Positions 46,383-57,017 of a DNA stretch of 64,000 bases are shown here, one piece after another (within the stretch, counting starts at the first letter, position 1; every line of letters begins with the position of its first letter). Location: the NCBI GenBank assembly GCA_016711295.1, contig JADJTE010000011.1, positions 124,001 to 188,000 on the forward strand, in the 5' to 3' direction. Under the pieces are notes generated by a model, which was given only the letters and a program-made list of their open reading frames with translations, searched no databases and was not told the origin of the DNA. The DNA comes from Sphingobacteriales bacterium (GTDB lineage Bacteria; Bacteroidota; Bacteroidia; Chitinophagales; UBA2359). The position numbers and the translations under genes are program-made.

Positions 46383-47517
46383 TGAACTATTGACCGAAGA
46401 ACATCGACTTATCCGCGAAACAGTAAGGGCTTGGGTCAAACGCGAAGTTTCGCCCGTTATCGAAGATTACGCCCAACGCGCTGCATTTCCTAAGCACCTC
46501 ATCAAAGGTTTAGCTGAAGTAGGCGCATTCGGTCCCACAATACCCGTCCAATATGGCGGGCAAGGATTAGACTATATCAGCTATGGCATTATTATGCAAG
46601 AATTAGAGCGCGGCGATTCGGGCATCCGCTCTACTGCATCGGTGCAAAGTTCTTTGGTCATGTATCCTATCTATACCTACGGAAACGAAGCCCAACGCAT
46701 GAAATATTTGCCCAAACTCGGTAGCGGCGAATGGATGGGTAGCTTCGGACTCACCGAACCCAACCACGGCTCTAATCCAAGCGGTATGACTACCCATTTC
46801 GAGGACAAAGGCGACCATTATCTACTGAACGGCTCTAAAATGTGGATTTCTAACGCGCCCTTTTGCGACGTAGCCGTAGTATGGGCAAAAGACGAAGCAG
46901 GTGTTATTCGCGGTTTAGTCGTCGAGCGCGGCATGGAGGGTTTTACTACACCCGAAACACACGGCAAATGGTCACTACGCGCATCGGCTACTGGCGAGTT
47001 GGTATTCGACAACGTGCGCGTACCCAAAGAAAACCTATTACCCAACGGCAAGGGATTAAAAGCACCCTTGGGCTGCTTGTCGTCGGCACGCTTCGGTATT
47101 GCTTGGGGCGCAATAGGCGCGGCAATGGATTGTTACGACTCGGCATTGCGCTATTCCTTAGAACGCATACAGTTCGACAAGCCTATTGGCGGTTTTCAAT
47201 TGACCCAAAAGAAATTAGCCGAAATGATTACCGAAATTACCAAAGCGCAATTGTTGGCATGGCGCGTGGGCGTACTCAAAAACGAAGACCGCGCTACGCC
47301 TGCCCAAATATCAATGGCAAAACGCAATAATGTCGATATGGCTTTGCATATAGCTCGCGAAGCCCGACAAATACACGGTGGCATGGGCATCACGGGCGAA
47401 TATCCTATCATGCGCCACATGATGAACTTAGAATCGGTCATCACTTATGAAGGTACGCATGACATACACCTGCTCATAACGGGCATGGACGTAACGGGCA
47501 TCAATGCCTTTAAATAA
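46303..47517 (+). CDS. gcdH: Acyl-CoA dehydrogenase, glutaryl-CoA dehydrogenase type
   Basis: 404 residues from the ATG at 46303; an upstream extension to 46201 is noise. FAD-dependent oxidation and decarboxylation of glutaryl-CoA to crotonyl-CoA in lysine/tryptophan breakdown. Signatures: GSFGLTEPNHGSNPSGMTTHF (FAD/substrate loop), KMWISNAPFCDVAVVWAK, ARFGIAWGAIGAAMDCY, and the catalytic Glu in VITYEGTHDIHLLI, characteristic of GCDH rather than short-chain dehydrogenases. A strong terminator follows 53 bp after the stop. The electron-transfer flavoprotein is not in the window. Confidence 0.93.
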   Translation: MQNEISGLHTKSVGQDKFQAHDHYWVDELLTEEHRLIRETVRAWVKREVSPVIEDYAQRAAFPKHLIKGLAEVGAFGPTIPVQYGGQGLDYISYGIIMQELERGDSGIRSTASVQSSLVMYPIYTYGNEAQRMKYLPKLGSGEWMGSFGLTEPNHGSNPSGMTTHFEDKGDHYLLNGSKMWISNAPFCDVAVVWAKDEAGVIRGLVVERGMEGFTTPETHGKWSLRASATGELVFDNVRVPKENLLPNGKGLKAPLGCLSSARFGIAWGAIGAAMDCYDSALRYSLERIQFDKPIGGFQLTQKKLAEMITEITKAQLLAWRVGVLKNEDRATPAQISMAKRNNVDMALHIAREARQIHGGMGITGEYPIMRHMMNLESVITYEGTHDIHLLITGMDVTGINAFK

Positions 47518-47570
47518 TTGCCGCACCCACCTCCAATTTTAATTCGGTAAAGTTTAGTTCTGTATATTAT

Positions 47571-47612
47571 AATAGCCCTGTCAAGTTTGAATAAACACCT
47601 GACAGGGCTATT
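47571..47612. terminator. Bidirectional terminator between gcdH and the ceramidase gene
   Basis: AATAGCCCTGTCA and TGACAGGGCTATT form a perfect 13-bp stem with a 16-nt loop. It sits between two convergent genes and can serve both. Confidence 0.85.
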
Positions 47613-47614
47613 TA

Positions 47615-48301
47615 CTACAAAATGGCTGCTTTGCCGAGCGAACTAACTTTTGGCGTATCGTCGAAACCATACCATATTTCTTCGGGGCTAAATATATCGG
47701 GCTGTACGCTGTTGTCTATTTGGCGGTCAGCGACGGGTTTGAGCAGTTCTTTTGCCAATTCGCTGCACTTAGTTTGGTAGGCAGGCAAGGTCCATCTGCC
47801 AAATACGGTATGTCCGCCTTCGTACAATTGTAGGTCGTATTCTTCGGGCGTAGTAATATAGCCATGATAGCCGTTGGCATAGGTTGTAGGTATAACCTTC
47901 GTCACACCGCGTTGGCGCAAAATGGCTAATACTGTAGCCGCCAAGCGTTTGCCCGCCATAGTGGTCAGTTCGGCAGCAATACCCAAAATAGCTATATTGC
48001 CCAACACGATAATTTGTATCGGCAAAATTTGGGGTATCCAAGGCGTGCGAGCTAAATAACCGTGTTTGTCGAGCCATTTGAAGTACTTGATGTGCAAATC
48101 TACATTGGGCAGCGGTAGTTGCGAGGTGCGGCTTATGCCAAATACTCTACCTTCGCCCGATTCCATAAAAATATGTTTTTTGCCGTGCAGTTCGTATTTC
48201 AAGTCTATCATGCGGCGGGTTTCGGTGTCGGCGCGGCGATATGTAATCCAACGTTCGTAGAACCTGCCGCCTCCGATGAGCAATTTTGATAAGGTGCTCA
48301 A
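47615..48301 (-). CDS. Neutral ceramidase-like hydrolase, C-terminal part (frameshifted gene)
   Basis: Downstream half of the ceramidase gene, beginning LSTLSKLLIGGGRFYERWITYR. It carries the rest of the catalytic domain, with QILPIQIIVLGNIAILGIAAELTTMAGKRL and VIPTTYANGYHGYITTPEEYDLQLYEGGHTVFG, the conserved end of the Zn-dependent domain. Adding a T to the AAAATTTTG run near 48300 makes the upstream piece read into this one. Confidence 0.87.
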   Translation of the reverse strand: MSTLSKLLIGGGRFYERWITYRRADTETRRMIDLKYELHGKKHIFMESGEGRVFGISRTSQLPLPNVDLHIKYFKWLDKHGYLARTPWIPQILPIQIIVLGNIAILGIAAELTTMAGKRLAATVLAILRQRGVTKVIPTTYANGYHGYITTPEEYDLQLYEGGHTVFGRWTLPAYQTKCSELAKELLKPVADRQIDNSVQPDIFSPEEIWYGFDDTPKVSSLGKAAIL

Positions 48302-49457
48302 AATTTTAGGCAGAACTGACCTTCTTTCGTACCTTCAAAAAAGCTGATGCCTTGTGCCGATGGCATAGTGCGCAAACCTATTTTGCCGTCAGTAAATTGT
48401 GGGTCGATAGCAACGCACGAAAAATCGACAAATTGCAAGACGCTATCCATATCGCCCGATAAAGCAGCGGCTGTGGCGGCTCGTTCAAAAGCCTCATTAG
48501 CGGTTTGGTATTGTAGTTTGCCGTTGTAGCGGGCACTTTTAAAATCGTCTTCAAATTTGCCGCGCATCCAACGTTTTTTCTTGTCCCAAACATAATTGGG
48601 GCTTACATCGCCTGCTACATCTTGGGCAAAAGCAGCTACAAATTGCGGGTTATCGTGGGTTTGGCGCAAGTGTTGCTCTAAATATTCGGCGGCATAACCT
48701 TTATTATCATAACAAACCTTGTCGTTGTCGTTGGATAGGCTGGTGGTATGTACGCCAAACCAATTGAGGCTGCCCAAAGGTTTGGGCTGAACGGTAGGGC
48801 TGGGCGCGGGTGCATCAAAGCGCAATAATTTGAGGGTGCGGTCTATGGCGAGGTGGGCTTCGTGTTCGCCAAAGGCTTGTGTTATCTCGGCATTGGCATT
48901 AAAAGCGGGCAAACTGCGATTAAAAGCGACTTCGGCTTCGGGCGCAAAATCGGCTTCGGCATAGCGTATTTCGGCGGTTTGTAGGCGATTGGCGGCTTCC
49001 AAAATGGCAGCTACCGTACCCGCTGCATACTTTTCAAATACTTGGGGCTGAAAACCGGGTATAGTCAGGTTATACAGCATATAATGCGAGTAGCCGCCCG
49101 GTGCGCTGTGCGTATGTTGTGCCGACAATAATATGTTGGCATCGGTATAGCCTGCTTCGGGGTCGGCAGTGCATAGGCGTTTGACTACTTCGTGCTTGAG
49201 TCCGAGCGTATAAAAACAAATCTCGGCATTGACCAGCACTACACGGCGGCGCGTAGCAATGTGTTCGATAACAAAAGCCCGCACCGAAATAGGTGTTTCG
49301 ATACCACGTACAACGTTTTCGTGCATGCCATATCCCATCATGCCTTTCCGTAAGGCAATATTGTAATGTCTGTTTTAGCACAACCAATTCGATAAGATGT
49401 TGCAAAAGAGAATTTTAGAGAGGTTAGAATACTGCGACGAGGCATATATCGCTTCAT
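48298..49457 (-). CDS. Neutral ceramidase-like hydrolase, N-terminal part (frameshifted gene)
   Basis: Zn-dependent amidase family that splits ceramides to sphingoid base and fatty acid. The beginning, FATSYRIGCAKTDITILPYGKA, is in another frame (start ATG at 49457 or 49445) and joins MMGYGMHENVVRGIETPISVRAFVIE by one base near 49345. Zn-site motif SAQHTHSAPGGYSHY is intact, as is FAQDVAGDVSPN. Bacterial homologues are usually secreted; no clear signal peptide is visible here, perhaps because the start is damaged. Sphingolipids occur in several Bacteroidota, so the enzyme could act on self or foreign lipids. Confidence 0.88.
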
Positions 49458-49562
49458 CAAAACAATCTGCCCGTGCATTGATAGAGCAAGGACAAATTGT
49501 AATGACAAAAATGCGACCATTTTGACTATTTCACCGCATTTTTCAATCAACGCATCAAAAAT

Positions 49563-50802
49563 TTAAGCGTAAGTAGGGGCAAGCGTTGTTATTTTGCTTT
49601 GTCGCCAAAAAACCCACCCATGCCAGCCCGCATACAACAGCAATAAAACACCACAAACACGATAGCCATACGCATCGATAATTTGCGTGCCAACGAGCGT
49701 GCCAACACATTGGCAACGGAATAGGCAATGCCATAAATCGCCCAATAATCGCCCTGCCGCTCCGAAGGAGTATTGCGAAACAACCCAAGTGCTGCTGAAC
49801 GGCATGACCAATATTTCGCCTACCGAAATAACAAGCATATAAAAAACAGCGGCAAACCACTTGAGCGACACAGGCAGTGTAAAGGCTAAATATGCTAAGG
49901 CATATAACACAATGCCCCAACGGATAAACCATATCGTTGGGCGACGCTGCTCGATGCGATAAATAAGCGGCATTTCGATGAGCATTACTGCTAAACCATT
50001 GATGGCGCAGACAATACCGATAGTAAATTCGTTCCAATGATAGACCTGCTTAAAAAAAGGCGGGACAGTCCAAATAATTTGCATGAAAGCAAAGGCACCT
50101 AAGAACGTACAAAAAGCAAAGTGCCAAAATGCCGTATCGCGGTAAGGCGACACAGCACCACGCCCGATATCTACTTCGTTCGACAACACAGGCGAGGCTT
50201 TGGGCGCAGCAGTTTGAGCAAGCACAGTATCAGGGATCCAAATCCATAATAGCAAGGCTGATAGCCAACAGGTAGCTATATCTGCCCAAAAGATGTAGTG
50301 CCACCCATAGCCAATGAGCCAGCCACCCAAGGTAAGCGCGAACATAATAGCAAAGTTGAACGCCATGCGCATCAGCGATGCCGAGCGCGTAAATGTTTCG
50401 GCATTGCTGTTCTCGCGTATAGCAGTAGCGTTGGCAGGGCGAAAAGACTCAGATGCCAAATTGAGCAAAAATAGTGCTACGCACAGCCATTCAAAACGAC
50501 TCACTTGCGAGACCCAGAGCAAAAGAAAACCCGTAGCTAAAAGCGACCATAATTGTACGCGCTGATAACCCCAACTGCCCACTAACCTGCCACCGGCAAA
50601 GGTACCCGCAATAGCCCCCCAGACCATAGCACGACATGGCATAGCCCGCATAGGTGATGGGATAGCACAAGTTTTCGGTCAGATAGAGCGTCAAAAAACA
50701 CAGTACCATAGCCCCACAACGATTGATGAAATTGACCACAGATAATAGCCAAATGCGAGGCGGCAAACCGCTAAAAGATCGAGGTAAGGAAAAACGGAAC
50801 AT
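49563..50802 (-). CDS. MFS transporter A (several frameshifts)
   Basis: Major facilitator of about 410 residues, 12 membrane helices. First frame 50802 to about 50625: LPPRIWLLSVVNFINRCGAMVLCFLTLYLTENL. Main frame 49563-50651: GTFAGGRLVGSWGYQRV (motif A) to SSTWVVS. Near the end, the correct sequence moves to another frame (RNTPSERQGDYWAIYGIAYSVANVLA) and back (VGTQIIDAYGYRVCGVLLLLYAG), giving four breaks in all. Substrate unknown. Confidence 0.85.
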
Positions 50803-51094
50803 GGGTAAAAATACAAAAATTGCTACCTAACTTTTTTTGAGGCTATGCAGTAATTTTGACTGTAGTGCAAAAAAGGCAAAATTGATACAGATTAGATTTA
50901 ATTTCAAATTGTAAGTTATTCATTCACAGCCACTTACACATATTGAAATTACTAAACACTTTGATAAAATGACTTTTTGCACCGCAGTCATGAAAAATAT
51001 ATTTATTTATTTTTTTAATATAAAAACAATGAACTTAACTGAACAGCCCTGACTCTTTCTATTAATACATCGCTTGTTCTCTAAGCAGTATCTC
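50803..51094 (-). other. Intergenic stretch without recognised features
   Basis: About 290 AT-rich bases between MFS transporter A and the DUF6702 gene; no promoter pair, stable stem or repeat was found. Confidence 0.4.
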
Positions 51095-51655
51095 CTACAA
51101 ATTGCCACTCGCATTGCCTTTTTGCAGCGCTAGCGAGCCTTTTTTGCCTGCTGCTTTTAGATGTACCCAATTTATTTGGTCGTCGAATAGCTCAAATAGA
51201 ACGGTATTTGTCACCTCCAACTGTTTGACGCGACGCACTTGGGGCACTACAACATAACACCATACTTGGTCGGGCGCAATTTCTTTGCCTACCCACTGCC
51301 ATTCTACGGCTTTGCCATTGATGCGCAAGCTAAAATGTTGTGCTAAATAATAGCTAATGGCGGGGTCGGCATAAGGGTCGGGTGCTGCGCCCGTATCGAG
51401 GTTTATAGTATCGCCCGTAGCAGCTATAACGGCATCGCGCAGGTCGTTGGCAAACAGACCTATTGCAATTTCGAGGGTTTTTTCGGTGGCATTGTGGTCT
51501 ATTTGGCAGATGCTGCTGTGGTAATCGTGTTTGGGAGCTTCGCTAAGGGCGGTAAGGGTATGCGCCGCCCACGCCACCAGCAGCCCCAAACAAAAAGTAA
51601 GGAGAAAGCCACGCGCCTGTATTCGCAGCGATGATTTTCTAAGATACCACATCAA
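51095..51655 (-). CDS. DUF6702 family protein
   Basis: 186 residues. One N-terminal hydrophobic segment (about 15-35, signal peptide or anchor), then the family pattern HDYHSSICQIDHNATEKTLEIAIGLFANDLRDAV and, near the end, LRINGKAVEWQWVGKEI... LEVTNTVLFELFDDQINWVHLKAAGKKGSLAL. Function unknown; the family is common in Bacteroidota. Its start (TTG 51655 or ATG 51652) overlaps the last 17 bp of thrB, so translation is coupled. Confidence 0.88.
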   Translation of the reverse strand: MMWYLRKSSLRIQARGFLLTFCLGLLVAWAAHTLTALSEAPKHDYHSSICQIDHNATEKTLEIAIGLFANDLRDAVIAATGDTINLDTGAAPDPYADPAISYYLAQHFSLRINGKAVEWQWVGKEIAPDQVWCYVVVPQVRRVKQLEVTNTVLFELFDDQINWVHLKAAGKKGSLALQKGNASGNL

Positions 51656-52580
51656 TAACTTTCGCTCCTTGTTTATTGATGCGCGACACGTAGAGTTCCG
51701 CGCTTATTTGTCGGTTTTGTAGTGTGCGCAACATCAAATCGCCTACTTGTTGGGCGCGTACCGCGCTATCGCAAAGCGCAAACATAGCGGGACCCGACCC
51801 CGATATGCCAAAAGCCAAGGCTCCGCCGTATTGGGCAGCCGCTCGCACCCGTCCAAATTCGGCTATGAGTGGTGCGCGGTAGGGTTCGGCAAACAAATCG
51901 GTCATGCTGCGCCCCATCAGAGCGAGGTCTTGGGCATACAAACCCGCTACAAAAGCGGCAATATTGCCGGTTTGGGCAATGGCAGTTTTGAGCGGTATAT
52001 TGGTGGGTAGGATACTGCGGGCTTGTTTGGTCAGTATTTCGATATCGGGGTGTAGCAAGGCGCAGTAGAGATGAGTAGGTACGGGCAGACTTATCACGTC
52101 TAAGGGTTCGTAGGAACGTATGAGTACAATGCCTCCCAACAAACTCGGAAACACGTTGTCGCCGTGTGCCGTGCCCGTTGCCGCTTCTTCGCCTTTTAGC
52201 ACAAATGGCAATAGGTCGTATTTGTTTAGCTGCTCGCCCAAGAGAGCATTTGCCGCCACCACACCCGCCACTGCGCTGGCTGCGCTCGACCCCATGCCGC
52301 TGCCCAATGGCATTTGTTTGGCTACGCTAACATCAATGCCGCGCCGCTCGCCTAAGTGGTCGCACAAGGCGCGTATGGCCACGGCAGCCGTATTTTTGTC
52401 GGTATCGTAGGGCAATTTGCCCCCATCGCCCGTAATTTGTACTACGCGCAGGCTCCCTGTATCGTTGAACGAGACAGTCACTTCATCGCCAGGACGGTCT
52501 ATTGCCATACCCAACACATCAAAACCACAATTGAGATTGGCTACTGTGGCGGGGGCAAAGGCAGTTGCTTTTCTATTCAT
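51639..52580 (-). CDS. thrB: Homoserine kinase
   Basis: GHMP-family kinase making O-phosphohomoserine for threonine. 313 residues, full length. VANLNCGFDVLGMAIDRPGD at the N-terminus, the ATP loop MPLGSGMGSSAASAVAG (about 92-108), GTAHGDNVFPSLLGG and the C-terminal FGISGSGPAMFALCD are all present. thrA and thrC, often adjacent, are not in the window. Confidence 0.96.
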   Translation of the reverse strand: MNRKATAFAPATVANLNCGFDVLGMAIDRPGDEVTVSFNDTGSLRVVQITGDGGKLPYDTDKNTAAVAIRALCDHLGERRGIDVSVAKQMPLGSGMGSSAASAVAGVVAANALLGEQLNKYDLLPFVLKGEEAATGTAHGDNVFPSLLGGIVLIRSYEPLDVISLPVPTHLYCALLHPDIEILTKQARSILPTNIPLKTAIAQTGNIAAFVAGLYAQDLALMGRSMTDLFAEPYRAPLIAEFGRVRAAAQYGGALAFGISGSGPAMFALCDSAVRAQQVGDLMLRTLQNRQISAELYVSRINKQGAKVIDVVS

Positions 52581-52638
52581 AAATAATCCGAAAAATAAAA
52601 TCGGCGGCTCATAGTTTTGTTGTCTCGCAATGATTTTG

Positions 52639-52974
52639 TTAGTTGCGAGCTATGCCCACTACTGAATTAGCTGCCGACAAGACGGCTGAAAAAATAACCG
52701 CCCAAAGAAAGCCATTTACACGAAAACCGTCGAGCAAATAGTCCGTTCCTAAGACCATCAAACCATTGATGACCAAGCTAAACAAACCCAAAGTGGCAAC
52801 AGTAACAGGCATAGCTAAGGTAGCGATGATAGGGCGAATAAATGTGTTGATAAGCCCTAATACAGCACCTACTAATACTGCATCAAAAAAACCATTGACC
52901 TGAACATTGGGCGTGAACATCGTTACCAAATAAACAATTGCTCCATTGACGATTAGACTAATGAGAAGACCCAT
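52639..52974 (-). CDS. Phage-holin-family-IV-type small membrane protein
   Basis: 111 residues and four membrane helices with the family pattern VNGFFDAVLVGAVLGLINTFIRPI and VINGLMVLGTDYLLDGFRVNGFLWAVIFS. Despite the family name, such chromosomal genes are not phage-linked here (no phage genes nearby); the role is unknown. A -7-like TACCTTTG (complement of 53047-53054) lies about 75 bp upstream. Confidence 0.88.
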   Translation of the reverse strand: MGLLISLIVNGAIVYLVTMFTPNVQVNGFFDAVLVGAVLGLINTFIRPIIATLAMPVTVATLGLFSLVINGLMVLGTDYLLDGFRVNGFLWAVIFSAVLSAANSVVGIARN

Positions 52975-53119
52975 AATACAGTAGATTTTGGTGTGAATAA
53001 ATAATTATTGGTGAACCTGTTGCGCATTGCGCTGTTTTATATCGTACAAAGGTAATAAAAATTACCCACTTTTTATCGTCTCCGACCTAAAAAGTGTATT
53101 TAACAAGCTCAAAAATAAT

Positions 53120-53647
53120 ATGCACCCTAAAACCCCCAAGACTCCTTGACCGTACTTACCGAAATGGTAATGCCCAACGATGCCAATGCCTCACAACTTG
53201 ATGGGCGGCAATCTGCTATGTTGGATGGACGTTACGTCTGCCATTTGCGCCCGCCGACATGCAGGCTGCGTATGCGTAACAGCTTCGGTAGATAAAGTAT
53301 CGTTTGATAGCCCTATCCGTTTGGGCGAAATTGTGACGCTTACCGCCAAAGCTACTCGCGTTTTTAATACGTCGATGGAAATACATATCGAAGTACATGC
53401 GGAGGGCATGGATACCACCCGCCGCCGCAAGTGCAACGAAGCCTATTTTACGTTTGTAGGCATTGATGAATGGGGCAACAAACTGAGCCTACCGCCACTA
53501 ACACCCGTTACTGAGGCAGAAAAACTACAATTTGACAGTGCGCAACAACGCCGCGAGTTGCGCTTGGTGCTGGCAGGAAAAATGCCCGCTAACCAATCGG
53601 AACTACTAAAAACGCTGTTTAAAGGTTTCTCCGAGGAAGGCAAATAA
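53120..53647 (+). CDS. Hotdog-fold acyl-CoA thioesterase (frameshifted N-terminus)
   Basis: From the ATG at 53120 the frame breaks almost at once; another frame gives DSLTVLTEMVMPNDANASQ, and from about 53190 the third gives NLMGGNLLCWMDVTSAICARRHAG. These are in the order found in YciA/BACH-type acyl-CoA thioesterases. VSFDSPIRLGEIVTLTAKATRV and the C-terminal FTFVGIDEWGN complete the hotdog domain. Two indels, near 53145 and 53190, would restore about 176 residues. Confidence 0.87.
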
Positions 53648-53806
53648 TTCCTTCTTACCGCTCTACCAAGTTGCGTATCCATATAGTTTTAGTAATGCTT
53701 AAAAATTAACTTGGCGAAAGAGAAGCAGCGAACCAAGCAAACAGCGTGTTTTGGGAACAATCAATCGCTAAGTTATTATTTTATCGTTACTTAGGTGGCA
53801 GGTGTC

Positions 53807-54884
53807 CTAAAATTTTCCTAATACATAAGCCGCTATATAAAATGCCGACCAATATAGCCCCGTATACAAGGCGGCGTGTTGGTGGTTCATATATTGCATC
53901 GCAACGGGTAGGGCATTTACATGTACCACCGCCAAGGATAAGCAGAGTAGTAAAGCCACTAAAATCCCCAATAAACCACCCTGCACCCAAATACTAAGCA
54001 AGGCAGTTGCCAAAAAATAGCGCGAAACCCAATAACAAGAGTTTGGCGGCACCGAATCGTTCGGCATATTTGCCAATGGGCAAACACAATAAAGCCGCGA
54101 TAAACAACAAGGCAGACAATATAATACGCACATCGAAAGGCAAAAAAGCGGCTAAGTGCGCACCTACAAAATCGTCGAAACGATTGATGAGAAAAAACCG
54201 CGTGATACCATAGACCAATCCACACAAAACTACTATCCACAGGCGAGCGGGAGTTTCGGGTGCGCCACTTGTCTTATAAGCCAAACTGATTTCTGCCGAG
54301 CGCACAAACCAATAGGCACTGCCCAACAATAAAACAGCCCCCAATAAAAATGTGGCTACACCGCCCATACCATTGACAAGCAAAGTCATAATGGGTGCAA
54401 GGGCAAACATCGTATTCATCATCAGTACGATGAGCGAGTTGGCTTGGGGCAAGGATTTGAGCGGCGCAAAGGTTTTGAGCAGCGAATTGACGGGGCTATG
54501 AAAACTATTGACCGCTACTATCCACAAAGCCATGATATAGGGCAAAAAGTGCAATAGTCCTGGCGGTGCATAAGACAAGTTCAATGCTACCGCTACAAAT
54601 AATAAGGCAGTGAGTGTAACGGTTATTTCTATCCACAAAAAGCCCGCCCGTAGGGGCTCTAAATAGTGGTAGCGGTCGGTGAGCCAGCCCGCCAAAGGTG
54701 CAACAACAATGGGTGCAATACCCGCAACAAGGGTCAGAAAGGGCGCGTAGTTGGTCAGGTAAAGAGCTTGCAAGACGGGAGTCTGAAAATTGTTGTATAC
54801 CAACATGCTAAAAATGAACACCGTATTGAGCAAACCCAATGCCCATACCGCCCGCCAATTGGTAGGAATAGAAGCATTATTCAT
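53807..54884 (-). CDS. MFS transporter B (frameshifted)
   Basis: Start at the ATG 54884 (MNNASIPTNWRAVWALGLLN). First frame to 53994, with FLTLVAGIAPIVVAPLAGWLTDRYHYLEPLRAGFLW (motif A-like) and FLPYIMALWIVAVNSFHSPVNSLLKTF; the last helices, YFLATALLSIWVQGGLLGILVALLLCLSLAVVHVNALP to AAYVLGKF, come from the 53807-54133 frame. The break is near 54005-54030. About 360 residues. A long Ala/Leu-rich 12-helix protein of unknown substrate, unrelated in detail to transporter A. Confidence 0.83.
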
Positions 54885-55005
54885 AAACAAACATAGTGGC
54901 GTATTTGCCGACACTCCACTGCCCAATTACAGTGGAGTGAGGCTGTGTGTGCTTGATAACAATAAATACGTAGTTCAATTGGGTTGCGGTTTGGGCAGTA
55001 AGTAT

Positions 55006-56886
55006 CTATTTGAAACGGATCAGCATCACGCCTTCTAAATCGCTGACGAATTGGGGTGTCGAAGATTCGCAGGACAAGCGACGCGCATATATTTTAAGTT
55101 CTGCTAAATCGCCCTTGGCTTCGAGGCTCATATATTCGGGAGCTACATTTTGGTACTCCGTTTTGGGGTAGCGTTTCTGCAAACGCTGTGCTAAGGTATC
55201 TAAGGGCAAAGCAACGAGGCGAACAGATTGGGCATCGAGCAATTCGGCTTGGCGCGTTTTATCGTTATATTGTAAGGTATAGCTACGATTTTTATGAATA
55301 ATTTTATATTCGTTTTCAGAATATTTATTTGCCTGAAACACATTGACCGCTACATCGTAATTGCTGATGGGTATGCTGCTTAGGTTGTCTTCTGCCATAA
55401 AATTATAAGAACTTATGGCTGTGGGCATTGAACCGCTAGCGTTCAACTGTAAGAGACGCGATAAGGTATCTGCTAAATAATAATTGCCCGCTTTAGCTGA
55501 TAGGCTATCTGTATTAGCCGAAAAATAGGGTTGTAATGCCGCCGCGCCGTGATTATTGGCTAAATAGCGCAGTTGGTCGGCAATAAGGTTTCGCATCGAA
55601 TCGGAAACGCTTGGCGGCGTAGCTAAGGCTTTGCCTTGCGCATCGAGCATATTGTTTTGGCGCAATAACTCGGTCAGGCGGCTCTGCTGGCTGCGGCGCG
55701 AGGTGTCAAAAACGCCCCAAGGTCCAAAACTGCTCAACAAGGCGACTAAACACAGCGATAAGGGCAATATCTTGATATTGCGCTGTTTCGAGAGGTTGAA
55801 ATAAAGCGCGACGAATGCCAACCAACCTGCCAAGACGAAGACAAAATAACGATTTTCGGTAAATCCGTAATCGACGATACGGCGCATGATGGCTACGTAT
55901 AGCAATACGACTAAGGGTATTAGGGCGAGGAAAAAAAAGCGGCGGTACGAGCGTATCCAAGCGTTTTCGGCTTGGTGGCGGATAGGATAGACCAACAAAA
56001 TAGCCAAAATGCCGACAACCGAGAAACTAAGTATGAGATACGATACCCAGCCATCGGGCAGTTGCCATTCTATCAAAATTTTAACAGCATAGGCATATAA
56101 AATACCCAAATAAATAGTAACTAACGGAATGAGGACGTATTGCGTAAATACTTTTAAGCCAAATGGGTAGCTATTGTCTTGGTCTAATTGCTCGATATGG
56201 CGCGGCACGCCTGCCAAAAAGAAAATCGTATTAAATATACCCGCAATAAAAACAAATAGCCGGGCATAATAGTCCTCGTCAATATCGACATTAAATAGGT
56301 TTTCGATGGCTAACAGCGCAACAGATAAACCTACAAACAAGACAAATGAATAGAGAAATGCGGTTAAAAAGCGCGTAAATAATAGCTGATTGTATTGCCA
56401 AAACCCTTGAATATTGCCTCGCCATAGAAAAGGAGCAATGGATACGGCAAAATGCACCGCCAACCATAATAGCACAAAGCGCGTAACGACAAATTGCCCC
56501 AAGGGGTCGGAATCAATGTCTAAGGAATATAGCGAGCCATAATAAGCCAACAACAAAACTACGCCAACTGCTTGGGCTATAATAGATATGCTTTGGTGCT
56601 GCCCCGCATTAGTAGGTTTGCCTTCGTTGCTCGCGTCCGAGTCCGATTCGGCAGCGACAGAGCGGGCTTCTGCCCATAAGCAGAGTGCCAATAATAAAGG
56701 CAAGCCCAACATACAGGTCATTACTATTTTTATGTAGGGCTGAACCTCTTCATTGCCAAGGTCTATCAAATACATGGCAGCTACGGTGCCGACAATAGTT
56801 GCCAATACGGGCAATAAGAAGCGGCGGCATACTTGGATTACTGCTGCGCCCAAGATATGTAATGATGGTAATTTTGGCATATACAT
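55006..56886 (-). CDS. DUF4153 multi-spanning membrane protein
   Basis: 626 residues: about ten membrane helices in the first 400 residues, then a large soluble C-terminal part of alternating helix and short strand with several Tyr-rich segments (VNVFQANKYSENEYKIIHKNRSYTLQY). The helical half, including DEDYYARLFVFIAGIFNTIFFLAGVP, fits DUF4153. Function unknown. Intact frame despite its length, unlike many neighbours. Confidence 0.85.
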   Translation of the reverse strand: MYMPKLPSLHILGAAVIQVCRRFLLPVLATIVGTVAAMYLIDLGNEEVQPYIKIVMTCMLGLPLLLALCLWAEARSVAAESDSDASNEGKPTNAGQHQSISIIAQAVGVVLLLAYYGSLYSLDIDSDPLGQFVVTRFVLLWLAVHFAVSIAPFLWRGNIQGFWQYNQLLFTRFLTAFLYSFVLFVGLSVALLAIENLFNVDIDEDYYARLFVFIAGIFNTIFFLAGVPRHIEQLDQDNSYPFGLKVFTQYVLIPLVTIYLGILYAYAVKILIEWQLPDGWVSYLILSFSVVGILAILLVYPIRHQAENAWIRSYRRFFFLALIPLVVLLYVAIMRRIVDYGFTENRYFVFVLAGWLAFVALYFNLSKQRNIKILPLSLCLVALLSSFGPWGVFDTSRRSQQSRLTELLRQNNMLDAQGKALATPPSVSDSMRNLIADQLRYLANNHGAAALQPYFSANTDSLSAKAGNYYLADTLSRLLQLNASGSMPTAISSYNFMAEDNLSSIPISNYDVAVNVFQANKYSENEYKIIHKNRSYTLQYNDKTRQAELLDAQSVRLVALPLDTLAQRLQKRYPKTEYQNVAPEYMSLEAKGDLAELKIYARRLSCESSTPQFVSDLEGVMLIRFK

Positions 56887-57017
56887 TTATTATTTTTATA
56901 TCAATTCAATTGATGATTTTGGGTTGGCTGAAAAATCAGACCACGCATATATGAATTATTGATGGTATTCAAGCAGTAATGCACTCTTGGCAATGCAATT
57001 ATTATTGCTCTGCTGCC

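Noticed and set aside
52639..52974. Holin-family protein as evidence of a prophage
   Set aside because: No lysin, integrase, structural or packaging gene nearby; this family is common on chromosomes outside phages.
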